A DNA stretch of 64,000 nt from Arcanobacterium_A hippocoleae (GCF_031456295.1 NZ_JAVDUJ010000001.1:1922001-1986000); one strand, 5' to 3'; counted from the first letter of the stretch, positions 1 to 8,617 are shown. A program made the numbers and translations. Notes: generated by a model not told the origin, from the letters alone.

Positions 1-300
1 ACGCCGAATAATGCCCGGCATTCCCACAGTTATCCGCTTAAAAGGCAATTGATGTTGACGGATTTGCTGTTCAATGATCGCAAGTAAATCATCAGGCGTA
101 AAAGGGTAAGCTACTGGCGTGCGAATCGATTTGCTGATCACCGCGCCTTGCCGATCAAGGATCGCACTTTTGATTCCTCCGCCACCGCAATCAACTGTCA
201 ATGTGTTTAATGGTAAGAGGAGTGAATCAAGGCGTGCCCGGCGTATTTTCTTCCGCTGGGCGCCGCTTTGCCATTTGTGCGATGCTACATTCATGAGCAT
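1..300 (-). CDS. ROK-family sugar kinase, polyphosphate-glucokinase-like (5' part; runs off the window)
   Basis: The first 100 codons of a minus-strand gene are present and the rest lies left of the window. The visible protein has a basic N-terminal tail of about 30 residues, then a strand and phosphate-binding loop LTVDCGGGGIKSAILD, and near the cut edge VGMPGIIRR. These match the ATP/polyphosphate loop (DxGGxGIKG) and the GxPGxVxxG segment of ROK-type glucokinases, closest in feel to actinobacterial polyphosphate glucokinase, which phosphorylates glucose with polyP or ATP in the cytoplasm. The first Gly of the usual DIGG motif is preceded by Cys rather than Ile, a mild oddity. The chosen ATG at 300 has a second in-frame ATG six bases on, and a start nearer the loop is also possible. 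It is divergent from a sugar-type ABC importer, which fits hexose metabolism. Family assignment is firm, substrate is inference. Confidence 0.7.
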   Translation of the reverse strand, partial: MLMNVASHKWQSGAQRKKIRRARLDSLLLPLNTLTVDCGGGGIKSAILDRQGAVISKSIRTPVAYPFTPDDLLAIIEQQIRQHQLPFKRITVGMPGIIRR

Positions 301-651
301 GACATTAGCGCAAAAACGGGAAAAAGCCTATTTTGCAGCGCTGCATTTGGATGCGGCAAAAATTTCACGATAGTTATTGGCAACACTCAATGCGTCTGAA
401 TCTAAATATTTATTTGTGCTTGAAAACACAAATAGTTACTGCTGATTTCTATTTATCGCATCATCATCTTGCAGCTGCGCCACAGCAGCAGATTTTGCTT
501 GAAATATTAAGGTTTATGGAGCTGAAAAATCGTGCCGGAAATGCCAACTTGGCTGAATCTGAAATGGCACAGTAAAAAGTTCAGACTTTGTTCATTTTCT
601 GTTCCAGGAGCAGACGATTTCGATTTAATTTTCATCTCTAGAGTCGAACCC
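301..651. other. Divergent intergenic region before the ABC importer
   Basis: About 350 bases separate the kinase from the permease gene. No convincing coding sequence is seen on either strand. It must hold promoters for both directions. The only clear structure is the inverted repeat at 411-434, listed separately. Confidence 0.6.
411..434. promoter_or_regulatory. Inverted repeat, candidate operator for the ugp-type operon
   Basis: TATTTGTG and CACAAATA form a perfect 8-bp inverted repeat separated by 8 bases, in the divergent gap upstream of the importer genes. The geometry fits a dimeric repressor or activator site. No regulator gene lies next to it, so the binding protein is unknown. It could also be chance in an AT-rich gap. 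Confidence 0.35.
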
Positions 652-1587
652 ATGATGTTCCACGCAACCGCGCGCAAAACTAAAGAGGATCAGAAAGTAA
701 ATCAACGTTCCGATCGTCCAGATCACCATGAGCTGCTATTGGCAGCAGTATTACTTATTCCAAATCTGATTTTCTTGGCAGTATTTACGTACCGTCCGTT
801 AGCAGACAATATTCGGCTTTCATTTACTGACTGGAATTTGGCTGCTCCCGTTGCAAATTGGGTTGGCTTTGATAATTACCTAGAGTGGTTCAAGAATCCA
901 AATACCTGGATAATTCTTGGAAATACACTTATTTTCACGCTTGCTGCAGTAATTGGTTCGCTTGTACTTGGTCTTTTCTTAGCGCTTGTTTTAGATCAGC
1001 GTTTAATCGGACGGAATTTTGTGCGCTCAGTGGTTTTTGCGCCCTACGTGATTTCTGGTGCCGCTATTGGTGTCGCTTTCCAATTCATTTTCGCTCCGGA
1101 TTTTGGGCTGATCGCGGACGTATTAGAGCGTTTCGGGATCGCAGCTCCAGACTTTTATCAGTACCCCAACTGGGCACTTTTTATGGTTACTGTGACGTAT
1201 ATTTGGAAAAATCTTGGCTATACTTTCGTGATTTACCTTGCCGCATTGCAAGGACGGCGGAAAGATCTCGATGAAGCAGCAGAAATTGACGGCGCTTCGC
1301 CGTGGACGCATTTGCGAAAAGTACTTTTGCCGCAGCTCCGTCCGACAACTTTCTTCCTTTCGATCACGGTGCTACTCAACTCGATCCAAGTATTTGACAT
1401 TATTAACGTGATGACTCGTGGTGGCCCGCAGGGGACAGGCACAACAACGATGGTCTTCCAGGTGTATCAGGAAACATTTGTGAATAACCGTGCAGGCTAT
1501 GGTGCAACGGTAGCTACGATCCTGTTCTTGATCTTGTTGATCGTGACCGTGGTGCAGGTGCGGATCATGCAGCGAGGTGAAAAATGA
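652..1587 (+). CDS. ugpA: ABC importer permease, UgpA/MalF-like
   Basis: Predicted 311-residue inner-membrane permease, one of the two transmembrane subunits of a carbohydrate-type (CUT1) ABC importer. After a charged N-terminal tail there are about six hydrophobic segments, beginning with LLLAAVLLIPNLIFLAVF. The EAA coupling loop that docks onto the ATPase is visible as DEAAEIDGASPWTHLRKVLLPQL near residue 210. The start at the first of two adjacent ATGs (652, 655) gives the usual UgpA length; an open frame extends further upstream but its N-terminus does not look like family sequence, and no strong Shine-Dalgarno marks the site. The gene overlaps the next permease by four bases, so the two are translationally coupled. 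Glycerol-3-phosphate is the family namesake substrate; other sugars or glycosides are equally possible. Confidence 0.8.
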   Translation: MMFHATARKTKEDQKVNQRSDRPDHHELLLAAVLLIPNLIFLAVFTYRPLADNIRLSFTDWNLAAPVANWVGFDNYLEWFKNPNTWIILGNTLIFTLAAVIGSLVLGLFLALVLDQRLIGRNFVRSVVFAPYVISGAAIGVAFQFIFAPDFGLIADVLERFGIAAPDFYQYPNWALFMVTVTYIWKNLGYTFVIYLAALQGRRKDLDEAAEIDGASPWTHLRKVLLPQLRPTTFFLSITVLLNSIQVFDIINVMTRGGPQGTGTTTMVFQVYQETFVNNRAGYGATVATILFLILLIVTVVQVRIMQRGEK

Positions 1588-2501
1588 AAGCGAAGATGAT
1601 TTCGGGTAATGGGCAAATTAAATTTTTGCCAAAGCGACGCACGAAAGTCGAATCCCGTGATGAAATGAATGCAGTTACGCATAATGTCTGGCTGAAAGTT
1701 GTTGGCTATATTGCAATGCTGATTGCTTTGCTGCTGATCTTGATTCCGATTTATTGGATCGTGATTGCGTCCTTTAAGACACAGGGTGATATTTATACTT
1801 CTCCTGCAACTTACTGGCCAAATCCGTGGACGATCGAGAACTACCAAACGGTTCGCGAAGATTTAGCTTTTGGCGCCTATTTGCGAAACTCGATTATCAT
1901 CACTGTTGTCCTTTCGACGATAAAAATAATTCTTGGCGTTGCCTCTGCATATGCGCTTGCCTTACTGCGGTTTCCGGGGCGAAACCTGGTGTTTATGCTG
2001 ATCATTGCGTCTTTGATGGTGCCAAGCCAAATCACTTTGATTTCAAACTATTCTCTGATTGCGAATCTTGGTTTGCGCAATACATTTATTGGGATCATCT
2101 TGCCGCTTGCAGGAACGGCTTTTGGTACTTTCCTGATGCGGAACCACTTCTTATCGCTGCCAAAGGAAGTGATTGAATCGGCACGGATGGACGGTGCAGG
2201 ACCGTTGAAGCTGTTGTTCCGAATTGTTTTGCCGATGTCGTGGTCTACACTTTCGGCATTTGCTTTGATCACCATTGTCAATGATTGGAATGAGTACTTG
2301 TGGCCATTCTTAATGTCTGATGACGAAGCTACTGCACCGCTACAGATCGGTTTGACTTTCTTACAAAACAACGAAGGTCTTACAAATTGGGGGCCAGTGA
2401 TGGCTGGCACGGTTCTTGCAGTGATTCCGGTGCTGATCGTCTTCCTGCTTTTGCAGAAGAACATGATCAAAGGTCTTACTTCTGGTGCGGTCAAGGGGTA
2501 A
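1584..2501 (+). CDS. ugpE: ABC importer permease, UgpE/MalG-like
   Basis: Second membrane subunit of the CUT1 importer, 305 residues. The cytosolic N-terminus of about 35 residues is followed by six hydrophobic helices (first one LKVVGYIAMLIALLLILIPI). The EAA loop reads ESARMDGAGPLKLLFRIVLPM, with the invariant Gly of the EAA---G signature. The ATG lies inside the stop region of the upstream permease (ATGA overlap), which fixes the start. The C-terminus ends in the family-typical QKNMIKGLTSGAVKG, as in UgpE/MalG proteins that insert their tail toward the periplasmic face. Transcribed with the upstream permease and the downstream binding protein. Confidence 0.85.
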   Translation: MKAKMISGNGQIKFLPKRRTKVESRDEMNAVTHNVWLKVVGYIAMLIALLLILIPIYWIVIASFKTQGDIYTSPATYWPNPWTIENYQTVREDLAFGAYLRNSIIITVVLSTIKIILGVASAYALALLRFPGRNLVFMLIIASLMVPSQITLISNYSLIANLGLRNTFIGIILPLAGTAFGTFLMRNHFLSLPKEVIESARMDGAGPLKLLFRIVLPMSWSTLSAFALITIVNDWNEYLWPFLMSDDEATAPLQIGLTFLQNNEGLTNWGPVMAGTVLAVIPVLIVFLLLQKNMIKGLTSGAVKG

Positions 2502-2593
2502 ATGCACTGGATCGGGAACTTTTAGCGGTTCTTCTGACAAGTGAATCGAAAATTCTTTCTCGCAATCGAAATGAAAATGTATTTGAAAGGTAC

Positions 2594-3898
2594 ATGATGA
2601 AAACACACAAAATCGCACTCGCGACTCTGGCGATTGTTTCGCTGGCACTATCTGGCTGTGCTGGGATGGGATCTCAGGGAGCTGCAGAAAAGTCTTCAGA
2701 TAAAGCTGACGGTCCAGTGACCGTTGATTTTTGGTCAAATCACCCAGGATCTTCAAAAGAAATTGAAAAAAAGATTATTGCTGATTTTGAAGCAGCTAAT
2801 CCAGATATCAAAGTGAAGCTCACGGATGCTGGAAAAGACTATGAAGAAGTTGCGCAAAAATTGAATGCGGCGCTCTCTGGTGGGCAAGTGCCAGATGTGG
2901 TTGTGGCATCTGATGTGACCTGGTTTAACTTTGCGTTAAATGGTCAGCTGGAGCCTTTGGATGATCTGCTTAAAAAGGCAGATGCAAAGCCGGAAGATTA
3001 CAACCAGAATCTTTATGACGAGTACAAGTTCAACGGTTCGCATTTTGCTGTCCCATATGCTCGTTCCACGCCGCTTTTCTACTACAACAAGGATCTTTGG
3101 CAGCAAGCTGGTTTGCCTGATCGTGGGCCAAAGACCTGGCAAGAATGGAATGACGATTTTGCGCCAAAGTTGAAAGCGAAATTCCCAGATATTACTCCGC
3201 TTTCGATCCCAGATGGTGCGAATTATATGGATTGGTATTTCCAGGGCATGATTTGGTCCTTTGGCGGGTCTTATTCAAAGGACTGGACGATGACGATGTC
3301 TGATGAGAAATCAATCGAAGCTGGAAAGTTCTTGCAAGACCAGTTTAAGCAGGGTTATTTCACCGCCGCAAAGGATTCTGCAGTACCATTCGTTGCAGGT
3401 GAAGCAGTAGCGATGCTGCAATCAACTGGCTCCCTGCAGACCGTTTCAAAAGATGGAAAGTTTAATGTTGGGACGGCTTTCTTGCCATCGCCAGAGAATG
3501 TTTCTGGAGTTTCCACCGGCGGATCTGGTGTAGCAATTCCAGCGAAAGCAAAGAATAAGGAAGCGGCTGCAAAGTTCTTGGCATTCTTAACCAATCCAGA
3601 AAATAATTTCGCATTCTCCCAGGGCACTGGTTACTTGATTACTCGCACTTCTGGTTCGCAGCTTCCGGAAGCAAAGAAGTACTATGAAGCGAATCCAAAC
3701 TTCCTTACTGCGGTGAAACAGCTGAAGCTTACGCAAAAGCAGGATGCAGCTCGTGCATTTGTTCCTGGTGGCGGGATGCGGATTGGTGCTGCATTAGACA
3801 AGATCTCTCAAGGTGCTGACGTTGCAGAAACTTTTAAGGCCCTTGATGAAGAGCAGCAGAAGATTATTGACACCCAAATCAAGCCGAAACTGAAGTAA
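2594..3898 (+). CDS. ugpB: Solute-binding lipoprotein, UgpB-like
   Basis: Extracellular substrate-capture subunit of the importer, 434 residues. A lipoprotein signal is clear: MMKTHK, a hydrophobic stretch, then the lipobox LSGC with the lipidated Cys near residue 22. The mature part is a family 1 periplasmic binding fold; the segment RSTPLFYYNKDLWQQAGL matches the STPxLYYNKDxFxxAGL signature of UgpB-type proteins, and KTWQEWNDDF follows as in the family. Two ATGs (2594, 2597) follow a GAAAGG ribosome site; an upstream open frame in phase is not family-like and is excluded. It lies 92 bases after ugpE. A very strong hairpin follows the stop codon (3942-3977), which often leaves excess mRNA for the binding protein. 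Substrate is not certain from sequence. Confidence 0.85.
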   Translation: MMKTHKIALATLAIVSLALSGCAGMGSQGAAEKSSDKADGPVTVDFWSNHPGSSKEIEKKIIADFEAANPDIKVKLTDAGKDYEEVAQKLNAALSGGQVPDVVVASDVTWFNFALNGQLEPLDDLLKKADAKPEDYNQNLYDEYKFNGSHFAVPYARSTPLFYYNKDLWQQAGLPDRGPKTWQEWNDDFAPKLKAKFPDITPLSIPDGANYMDWYFQGMIWSFGGSYSKDWTMTMSDEKSIEAGKFLQDQFKQGYFTAAKDSAVPFVAGEAVAMLQSTGSLQTVSKDGKFNVGTAFLPSPENVSGVSTGGSGVAIPAKAKNKEAAAKFLAFLTNPENNFAFSQGTGYLITRTSGSQLPEAKKYYEANPNFLTAVKQLKLTQKQDAARAFVPGGGMRIGAALDKISQGADVAETFKALDEEQQKIIDTQIKPKLK

Positions 3899-3941
3899 GA
3901 GAATACTTGGTTAGCCAGTGATTGGTTCAGCGGCGGTGCTG

Positions 3942-3977
3942 GAGATGAGAGCAGTTCAAAGATACTGCTCTCATCTC
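3942..3977 (+). terminator. Perfect 14-bp hairpin between binding-protein and ATPase genes
   Basis: GAGATGAGAGCAGT (3942-3955) and its exact complement (3964-3977) flank an 8-base loop. No T-tract follows, so it may be an mRNA-stabilising intercistronic hairpin or an attenuating terminator rather than a full stop. The position after the binding-protein gene is classic for raising binding-protein levels over the other subunits. Confidence 0.55.
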
Positions 3978-4068
3978 ACGCTCGCTGTAAAAGGGAGTGC
4001 TTTTGTGATGCACGCCGAAGTGACAGATATTAAGCCGTTGAGAAAACAATAGCTTTTTAATGAGTTCT

Positions 4069-4085
4069 CGCGTTTGAGAAACGCG
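4069..4085. promoter_or_regulatory. CGCGTTT-GAG-AAACGCG palindrome 25 bp before ugpC
   Basis: A perfect 7-bp inverted repeat with a 3-base centre ends 24 bases before the ATPase start. It resembles a compact operator (LacI/GntR-type sites are of this size), but could also fold as a short hairpin in the leader. If it is an operator, the ATPase has its own promoter separate from the permease genes. Confidence 0.35.
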
Positions 4086-4109
4086 ACATAACAGGATACG
4101 GATCTTTAA

Positions 4110-5195
4110 GTGGCAAGTGTAACTTTTGATTCAGCTACGCGTATTTTTTCTGGCGCGACAAAACCAGCAGTAGATAATCTCAATCTAGAAATTGCCGACG
4201 GCGAGTTTTTAGTCTTAGTCGGTCCGTCAGGGTGCGGAAAGTCTACGTCGTTGCGCATGGTTTCTGGTCTTGAACCGACTACGTCTGGGCGGATCTTGAT
4301 TGGCGCAGAAGATATGACGCGCGTGCGTCCGCGGAAACGTGATGTGGCGATGGTTTTTCAGTCTTACGCGTTATATCCAAATATGACTGTGGCACAGAAT
4401 ATGGCGTTTGCTTTGGAAAACGCAAAAATTGCGAAGTCTGAAATTGAGCAGCGAGTTAATTCGGCTTCAAAAATGCTGGAATTAGATGAGCTGCTTCATC
4501 GCAAACCAGCTGAGCTCTCTGGTGGGCAACGTCAGCGTGTGGCAATGGGACGAGCTATTGTGCGGAAGCCTACGGTATATTGCATGGACGAACCGCTATC
4601 GAATCTTGATGCGAAATTGCGGGTTTCAATGCGCGGTGAGATCGCAAGCTTACAACGGCGCTTGGGAGTGACGACCATTTATGTGACTCACGATCAAGTT
4701 GAGGCGATGACGATGGGGCATCGTGTGGCGGTGATGAAGGATGGGCAATTACAGCAGGTAGATACTCCGAAGATGCTTTACGCGAATCCCGCAAATGCAT
4801 TCGTTGCCGGGTTTATTGGCTCACCGAGTATCAATTTCTTCCATTGCCGGATCGATAATGGACATGCAGTGCTTGGATCCTACCTGCTTCCGATACCACG
4901 GAATATTGTGGCAAAAGTGCATGGTGAAATTTTGCTTGGAGTACGCCCTGAATCGTGGGAAGTTGTGAGTCCTGGAACGCCGGGAATTGAGATTTCAGCA
5001 GATTTGGTTGAGATGCTTGGTGCGCAAACATATTTGTATGGAAAGATGCGTACGCAAGTCGATGATGATCATGCAGAGCGAATTGCGGTACTGCTAACGC
5101 GTGGAACTAATTTTCATGTTGGCGAAGTTTTGACGATCCGTCCGCGGCAAGAGGAAATCCACTATTTTGATGCGGAGTCAGAAATTACACTTTAA
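4110..5195 (+). CDS. ugpC: ABC importer ATPase, UgpC/MsmX type
   Basis: Nucleotide-binding subunit of a CUT1 importer, 361 residues, cytoplasmic side of the membrane. All motor motifs are intact in order: Walker A GPSGCGKST (near residue 37), Q-loop VFQSYALYPNMTV, signature LSGGQRQRVAMGRAI, Walker B VYCMDEPLSNLDA, and the switch His in YVTHDQVEAMTMG. The C-terminal third is an OB-fold regulatory domain (ILLGVRPESWEVV), typical of shared UgpC/MsmX/MalK ATPases. The start is a GTG (protein begins MASVTFDSATRIF). It follows the importer genes after 211 bases that contain a hairpin and a palindrome, so it may be transcribed separately and serve several sugar importers, as MsmX does in other bacteria (inference). 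Confidence 0.88.
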   Translation: MASVTFDSATRIFSGATKPAVDNLNLEIADGEFLVLVGPSGCGKSTSLRMVSGLEPTTSGRILIGAEDMTRVRPRKRDVAMVFQSYALYPNMTVAQNMAFALENAKIAKSEIEQRVNSASKMLELDELLHRKPAELSGGQRQRVAMGRAIVRKPTVYCMDEPLSNLDAKLRVSMRGEIASLQRRLGVTTIYVTHDQVEAMTMGHRVAVMKDGQLQQVDTPKMLYANPANAFVAGFIGSPSINFFHCRIDNGHAVLGSYLLPIPRNIVAKVHGEILLGVRPESWEVVSPGTPGIEISADLVEMLGAQTYLYGKMRTQVDDDHAERIAVLLTRGTNFHVGEVLTIRPRQEEIHYFDAESEITL

Positions 5196-5212
5196 GCTGT
5201 TGTGCGAAAAAT

Positions 5213-5258
5213 GCAATTTGGGTGCTTGTAAATCTTTGCAAGCACCCAAATTGCTTTT
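5213..5258. terminator. Bidirectional intrinsic terminator between ugpC and purC
   Basis: A perfect 16-bp stem (5213-5228 with 5239-5254) has a 10-base loop, followed by TTTT on the plus strand and preceded by AAAAA, which gives a T-run on the minus strand. It therefore can stop both the convergent ugpC and purC transcripts. Confidence 0.85.
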
Positions 5259-5280
5259 CTCAGATCAACGCTAGATTTGA

Positions 5281-6168
5281 TTAAACCCAGGCATTTCCGG
5301 TCAGACGCTGGTATGCGTCACGGTACCTTGCGGCTGTTTTTGCAATTACTTCTTGCGGAAGTGCGGGAGCTGGTGGGGTTTTATCCCATTCGAGAGTTTC
5401 CAGCCATTCGCGCAGGAATTGTTTATCAAAACTTTCTTGCGCATGACCCGGCTCCCAGGTTTCACTTGCCCAAAAACGTGAAGAATCGGGAGTGAATGCT
5501 TCATCACCAAGCGTAAGGTTTCCGTCAAGATAGCCGAATTCAAATTTTGTATCGGCAAGAATGATCCCACGCTCACCAGCATAAGTAGATGCTGCTGCGA
5601 ACAGTTTTAATGAGGCAGATTCGAGAGCTTGTGCAGTTTCAGTGCCAACAATATTTGCTAGTTGTTTAACTGAAATATTGATATCGTGCCCGCCTTCTTC
5701 TTTTGTGGACGGGGTAAAGATTGGTTCAGGAAGCGCATCGCCCTGCTGCAAACCGGCCGGCATTTTGATCCCGTTAACTGTTCCGTCTTTGCGATAAGAC
5801 TTCAGGGCAGATCCTTCAAGATATCCGCGCACAATACACTCGGCATTGATCATCTGCAGCTTTCGGACAAGCATTGAACGATGTCTTAAATCTTCAGCAT
5901 AATTACTGAAAGGTTCAGGGTAAGAAGCGGGGTCCGTCGAGATCATGTGATTTGGGATGATCTGCGAAAGCTTTTCAAACCAAAATGCTGAAATCGAATT
6001 GAGGATCCCGCCTTTATCTGGAATCACTTCATCGAATACGACGTCAAAAGCTGAAACACGGTCAGTCACTACGATCAGCAGATTTTCACCTAAATCGTAG
6101 AGATCACGAACCTTCCCGCGAGAGAGGAGGGGAACTTCTTTGATGGGGCTATTTTTCATAAGAGTCAC
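5281..6168 (-). CDS. purC: Phosphoribosylaminoimidazole-succinocarboxamide synthase
   Basis: SAICAR synthase of de novo purine biosynthesis: condenses CAIR with aspartate using ATP, in the cytoplasm. The 295-residue protein has the family N-terminus LLSRGKVRDLYDL (nucleotide-binding), TDRVSAFDVVFDE, then VRGYLEGSALKSY and KEEGGHDINIS. The length is that of actinobacterial/eukaryotic-type PurC, longer than the E. coli form. The start is a GTG at 6168, preceded by GGAG at a workable distance; an in-frame ATG three codons on has no ribosome site. It stands alone on the minus strand, divergent from truA, with a terminator just after its stop. Feeds IMP to the guaB and guaA steps found further right. 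Confidence 0.95.
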   Translation of the reverse strand: MTLMKNSPIKEVPLLSRGKVRDLYDLGENLLIVVTDRVSAFDVVFDEVIPDKGGILNSISAFWFEKLSQIIPNHMISTDPASYPEPFSNYAEDLRHRSMLVRKLQMINAECIVRGYLEGSALKSYRKDGTVNGIKMPAGLQQGDALPEPIFTPSTKEEGGHDINISVKQLANIVGTETAQALESASLKLFAAASTYAGERGIILADTKFEFGYLDGNLTLGDEAFTPDSSRFWASETWEPGHAQESFDKQFLREWLETLEWDKTPPAPALPQEVIAKTAARYRDAYQRLTGNAWV

Positions 6169-6250
6169 GCTGTTTAGCTTACTCTCCGATGAACTTATTT
6201 TGCGTGGTATTTTACATAGTGAAATTTTTTGCGGAAAATTTTGAGAAAAT

Positions 6251-7222
6251 ATGAGATTGGGTAGTAGCTCTTCAATTGGGGTGGGAACGGTGAACGTGGA
6301 AAAAACACTGGCACAAAATTTACGGATTCGTCTCGATTTGCGTTATCACGGGAGGTTTTTTCATGGGTGGGCAGCGCAACCAGGGCTGCGTACTGTTGAA
6401 GGTGAGCTTGTAAAAGCTTTGATGCAGATTTGCCGTGCAGCAGTGACGCTGACTGTAGCTGGCCGCACGGACGCGGGAGTGCATGCACGCGAGCAGGTTG
6501 CACATTTTGATTTACCACGCACAGTTTGGGAAAAACTGCCGGGGCGTTCGCAATTGCTGCCAGAGCAGGCGATTGTAAGAAAAATAAATGCTGTGCTTTC
6601 ACACAATGCTCCCAAACCGAAAGAATACTCTGATTGTGTCGTCTATTCTGCGCAGGTAGTTTCGCAATCATTCGATGCACGCTTTTCAGCACTTTGGCGG
6701 ATGTACAATTACCAGATCGCTGACGGAGCAGCGAATTGGGATCCGATGCGCACGGATGTGCTGTGGGTGCCGCAAGAGCTGGATCTTTCGGCAATGAACG
6801 AAGCTGCACTACCTTTACTTGGAGAACATGATTTTCTTTCATACTGCAAGCCGCGGCTAGGTGCGTCTACGGTGCGGACATTACAAGAATTAAATTTCCG
6901 ACGCGTTGAAGATGCTGCCGGAAACAGTTTTATTTTAGCGCGGGTAAAAGCTGATGCCTTTTGCCATTCGCAAGTACGGACACTTGTTGGCACATTACTT
7001 GAGGTTGGGCGTGGAGCGCGACCAACGGACTGGCCGGCAAAACGACTTGCGGCAAGATTGCGGAACGGGGAAGTAATTGTAGCTCCCGCGCATGGTTTGA
7101 CTTTAGCGAAAATTGGATATCCGCCGCCCACAGAGTGGGCGGCGCAAGCTCTCCGTGCAAGGCGTTTCCGAGGAGTTGAGCTGGGGCAAGACGAAGCTGA
7201 CTGTGGATGTACAGACGCCTGA
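6251..7222 (+). CDS. truA: tRNA pseudouridine(38-40) synthase
   Basis: TruA isomerises uridines 38-40 in the anticodon arm of many tRNAs. The catalytic Asp lies in VAGRTDAGVHA (Asp74 with this start), and the family segment FSALWRMYNYQI and HSQVRTLVGTLLEVG are present. At 323 residues it is longer than E. coli TruA mainly through the N-terminal 20 and C-terminal 20 residues plus an insert after LPRTV. The start is uncertain: ATG at 6251 has a poor ribosome site, whereas a GTG at 6290 follows a G-rich stretch and would remove 13 residues that look non-homologous. Divergent from purC; in many actinobacteria truA sits with ribosomal-protein genes as here before rplM-rpsI. Confidence 0.92.
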   Translation: MRLGSSSSIGVGTVNVEKTLAQNLRIRLDLRYHGRFFHGWAAQPGLRTVEGELVKALMQICRAAVTLTVAGRTDAGVHAREQVAHFDLPRTVWEKLPGRSQLLPEQAIVRKINAVLSHNAPKPKEYSDCVVYSAQVVSQSFDARFSALWRMYNYQIADGAANWDPMRTDVLWVPQELDLSAMNEAALPLLGEHDFLSYCKPRLGASTVRTLQELNFRRVEDAAGNSFILARVKADAFCHSQVRTLVGTLLEVGRGARPTDWPAKRLAARLRNGEVIVAPAHGLTLAKIGYPPPTEWAAQALRARRFRGVELGQDEADCGCTDA

Positions 7223-7577
7223 GATTTTGTGTGGCATCAGCGTAACTTGGTGAGAAGGCAATATGCGGATTCAGTAATTTTCTTTTCGAGATTAGCGATT
7301 CTTTGCATGGAATATGCTGAATTAGAGGCAATTTCAGTAAATCAGGTGAATGAAGCGTCTCACAGCAATTAAGAAAGCTTTGACTCAGTGCGCTAATCCC
7401 GATAGTCTTATTTACTGTTGTGCAGGTTGTGCGCAGATGCATTCCCACTCGTCTGGCACCGAAGTCGTACAACGATTGACATTTTGACCAAAGAGTCGGC
7501 AGCAATAAAAAACTGCAAAAGCCATAAATCTGCAGTGTTTTGTGTCGATTCACCGAATAGAAACGAAGGCTACGCAA
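7223..7577 (+). other. Intergenic region and long leader of rplM-rpsI
   Basis: No gene is visible in these 355 bases. The rplM promoter listed at 7380-7408 would produce a leader of about 160 bases. Ribosomal-protein operons often carry autoregulatory leaders, but I cannot assign a known leader motif here. A second TTGACA near 7476 lacks a properly spaced -10. Confidence 0.55.
7380..7408 (+). promoter_or_regulatory. Promoter of rplM-rpsI
   Basis: TTGACT, a 17-base spacer, and TAGTCT match a housekeeping sigma consensus well. Transcription would start near 7415, leaving a leader of about 160 bases before the rplM GTG. Confidence 0.6.
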
Positions 7578-8021
7578 GTGCGCACGTATACACCGAAGCC
7601 AGGCGATGTAGAAAAGAAGTGGTACGTCATTGACGCCACCGACGTCGTTCTCGGCCGTCTGGCAGCTCAAGTTGCCACCCTGCTCCGTGGGAAGCATAAG
7701 CCAAACTTCGCACCAAACGCTGATACTGGCGATTTTGTGGTGATTATTAACGCAGAGAAGGTGGCGCTCACCGGCTCTAAGCGTGAACAGAAGATTGCTT
7801 ACCACCACTCCGGTTATCCGGGTGGTCTGAAGGCTACCTCCTACACTGAGCTTCTCGCATCTAATCCTGAAAAGGCTGTGATGAAGGCAGTAGCAGGCAT
7901 GCTTCCAAAGAACACACTAGGCCGTCAGCAGCTGAGCAAGTTGAAGGTCTACCGCGGATCTGAGCATCCTCATACTGCTCAGAAACCAGAGCCATATGAG
8001 CTCAAGCAGGTCGCACAGTAA
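7578..8021 (+). CDS. rplM: 50S ribosomal protein L13
   Basis: Large-subunit protein L13, an early assembly protein. With the GTG at 7578 the product is 147 residues, exactly the usual length, and starts MRTYTPKPGD like other actinobacterial L13 proteins. That GTG follows GAAGG at a good distance. An in-frame GTG 36 bases upstream would add 12 residues with no family match and is rejected. Conserved segments WYVIDATDVVLGRLA, RGKHKPNF and GMLPKNTLGRQ are intact. First gene of the universal rplM-rpsI pair. Confidence 0.97.
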   Translation: MRTYTPKPGDVEKKWYVIDATDVVLGRLAAQVATLLRGKHKPNFAPNADTGDFVVIINAEKVALTGSKREQKIAYHHSGYPGGLKATSYTELLASNPEKAVMKAVAGMLPKNTLGRQQLSKLKVYRGSEHPHTAQKPEPYELKQVAQ

Positions 8022-8059
8022 ATCCGAGATTCTAATCCGGACCAAACTTAAGGAGTACC

Positions 8060-8545
8060 GTGGCTGAGACCACCGTAGAAACCGAAGAGTTAACCGAAGT
8101 TAGCTCGTATACCAGCGAGAGCGAAGCTCCGCGTACAGGTCAAGGTGCATCCTTGACCGCACCGGGCGCAGGCCTTGGTCGCCGTAAGGAAGCCATTGCT
8201 CGTGTCCGCCTCGTGCCAGGTTCTGGCGAATGGAAGATTAATGGTCGTTCTCTTGACGATTACTTCCCAAATAAGTTGCATCAGCAACTTGTGAATTCCC
8301 CATTTGCACTTCTTGATATCGAAGGTCGTTTCGATGTGATTGCTCGCATCAACGGTGGCGGTCCTTCCGGTCAGGCTGGTGCACTCCGCTTGGGTATTTC
8401 ACGTGCATTGAATGAAATTGATCGTGAAGCAAACCGTCCTGCATTGAAGAAGGCTGGCTTCTTGACCCGTGATGCACGTGCTGTTGAACGTAAGAAGGCT
8501 GGCTTGAAGAAGGCACGTAAGGCTTCGCAGTTCTCCAAGCGTTAA
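8060..8545 (+). CDS. rpsI: 30S ribosomal protein S9
   Basis: Small-subunit protein S9, whose C-terminal tail reaches the P-site tRNA. The 161-residue product has an acidic, poorly conserved N-terminal extension of about 40 residues (common in actinobacteria), then GRRKEAIARVRLVPGSG, INGGGPSGQAGALRLGISRAL and the basic tail ending FSKR. The start is a GTG after AAGGAG. It follows rplM by 38 bases in one operon and is followed by a clear terminator. Confidence 0.97.
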   Translation: MAETTVETEELTEVSSYTSESEAPRTGQGASLTAPGAGLGRRKEAIARVRLVPGSGEWKINGRSLDDYFPNKLHQQLVNSPFALLDIEGRFDVIARINGGGPSGQAGALRLGISRALNEIDREANRPALKKAGFLTRDARAVERKKAGLKKARKASQFSKR

Positions 8546-8617
8546 TTCTTTTATTTCGGATGCTCGCTTCGCGCAGTGCATCACAGAAATGAGAATTTCT
8601 GGGAGAGTAAGCTTTTT

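Noticed and set aside
119..575. Short plus-strand frames at the left end
   Set aside because: Antisense to the ROK kinase or in the promoter gap; no ribosome site or family features.
7476..7481. Second TTGACA as a promoter of rplM
   Set aside because: No -10-like hexamer at 16-19 bases; the TTGACT-N17-TAGTCT pair upstream is better.
6930..7808. Long minus-strand open frame across truA and rplM
   Set aside because: It lies antisense to two certain genes and has no family sequence.
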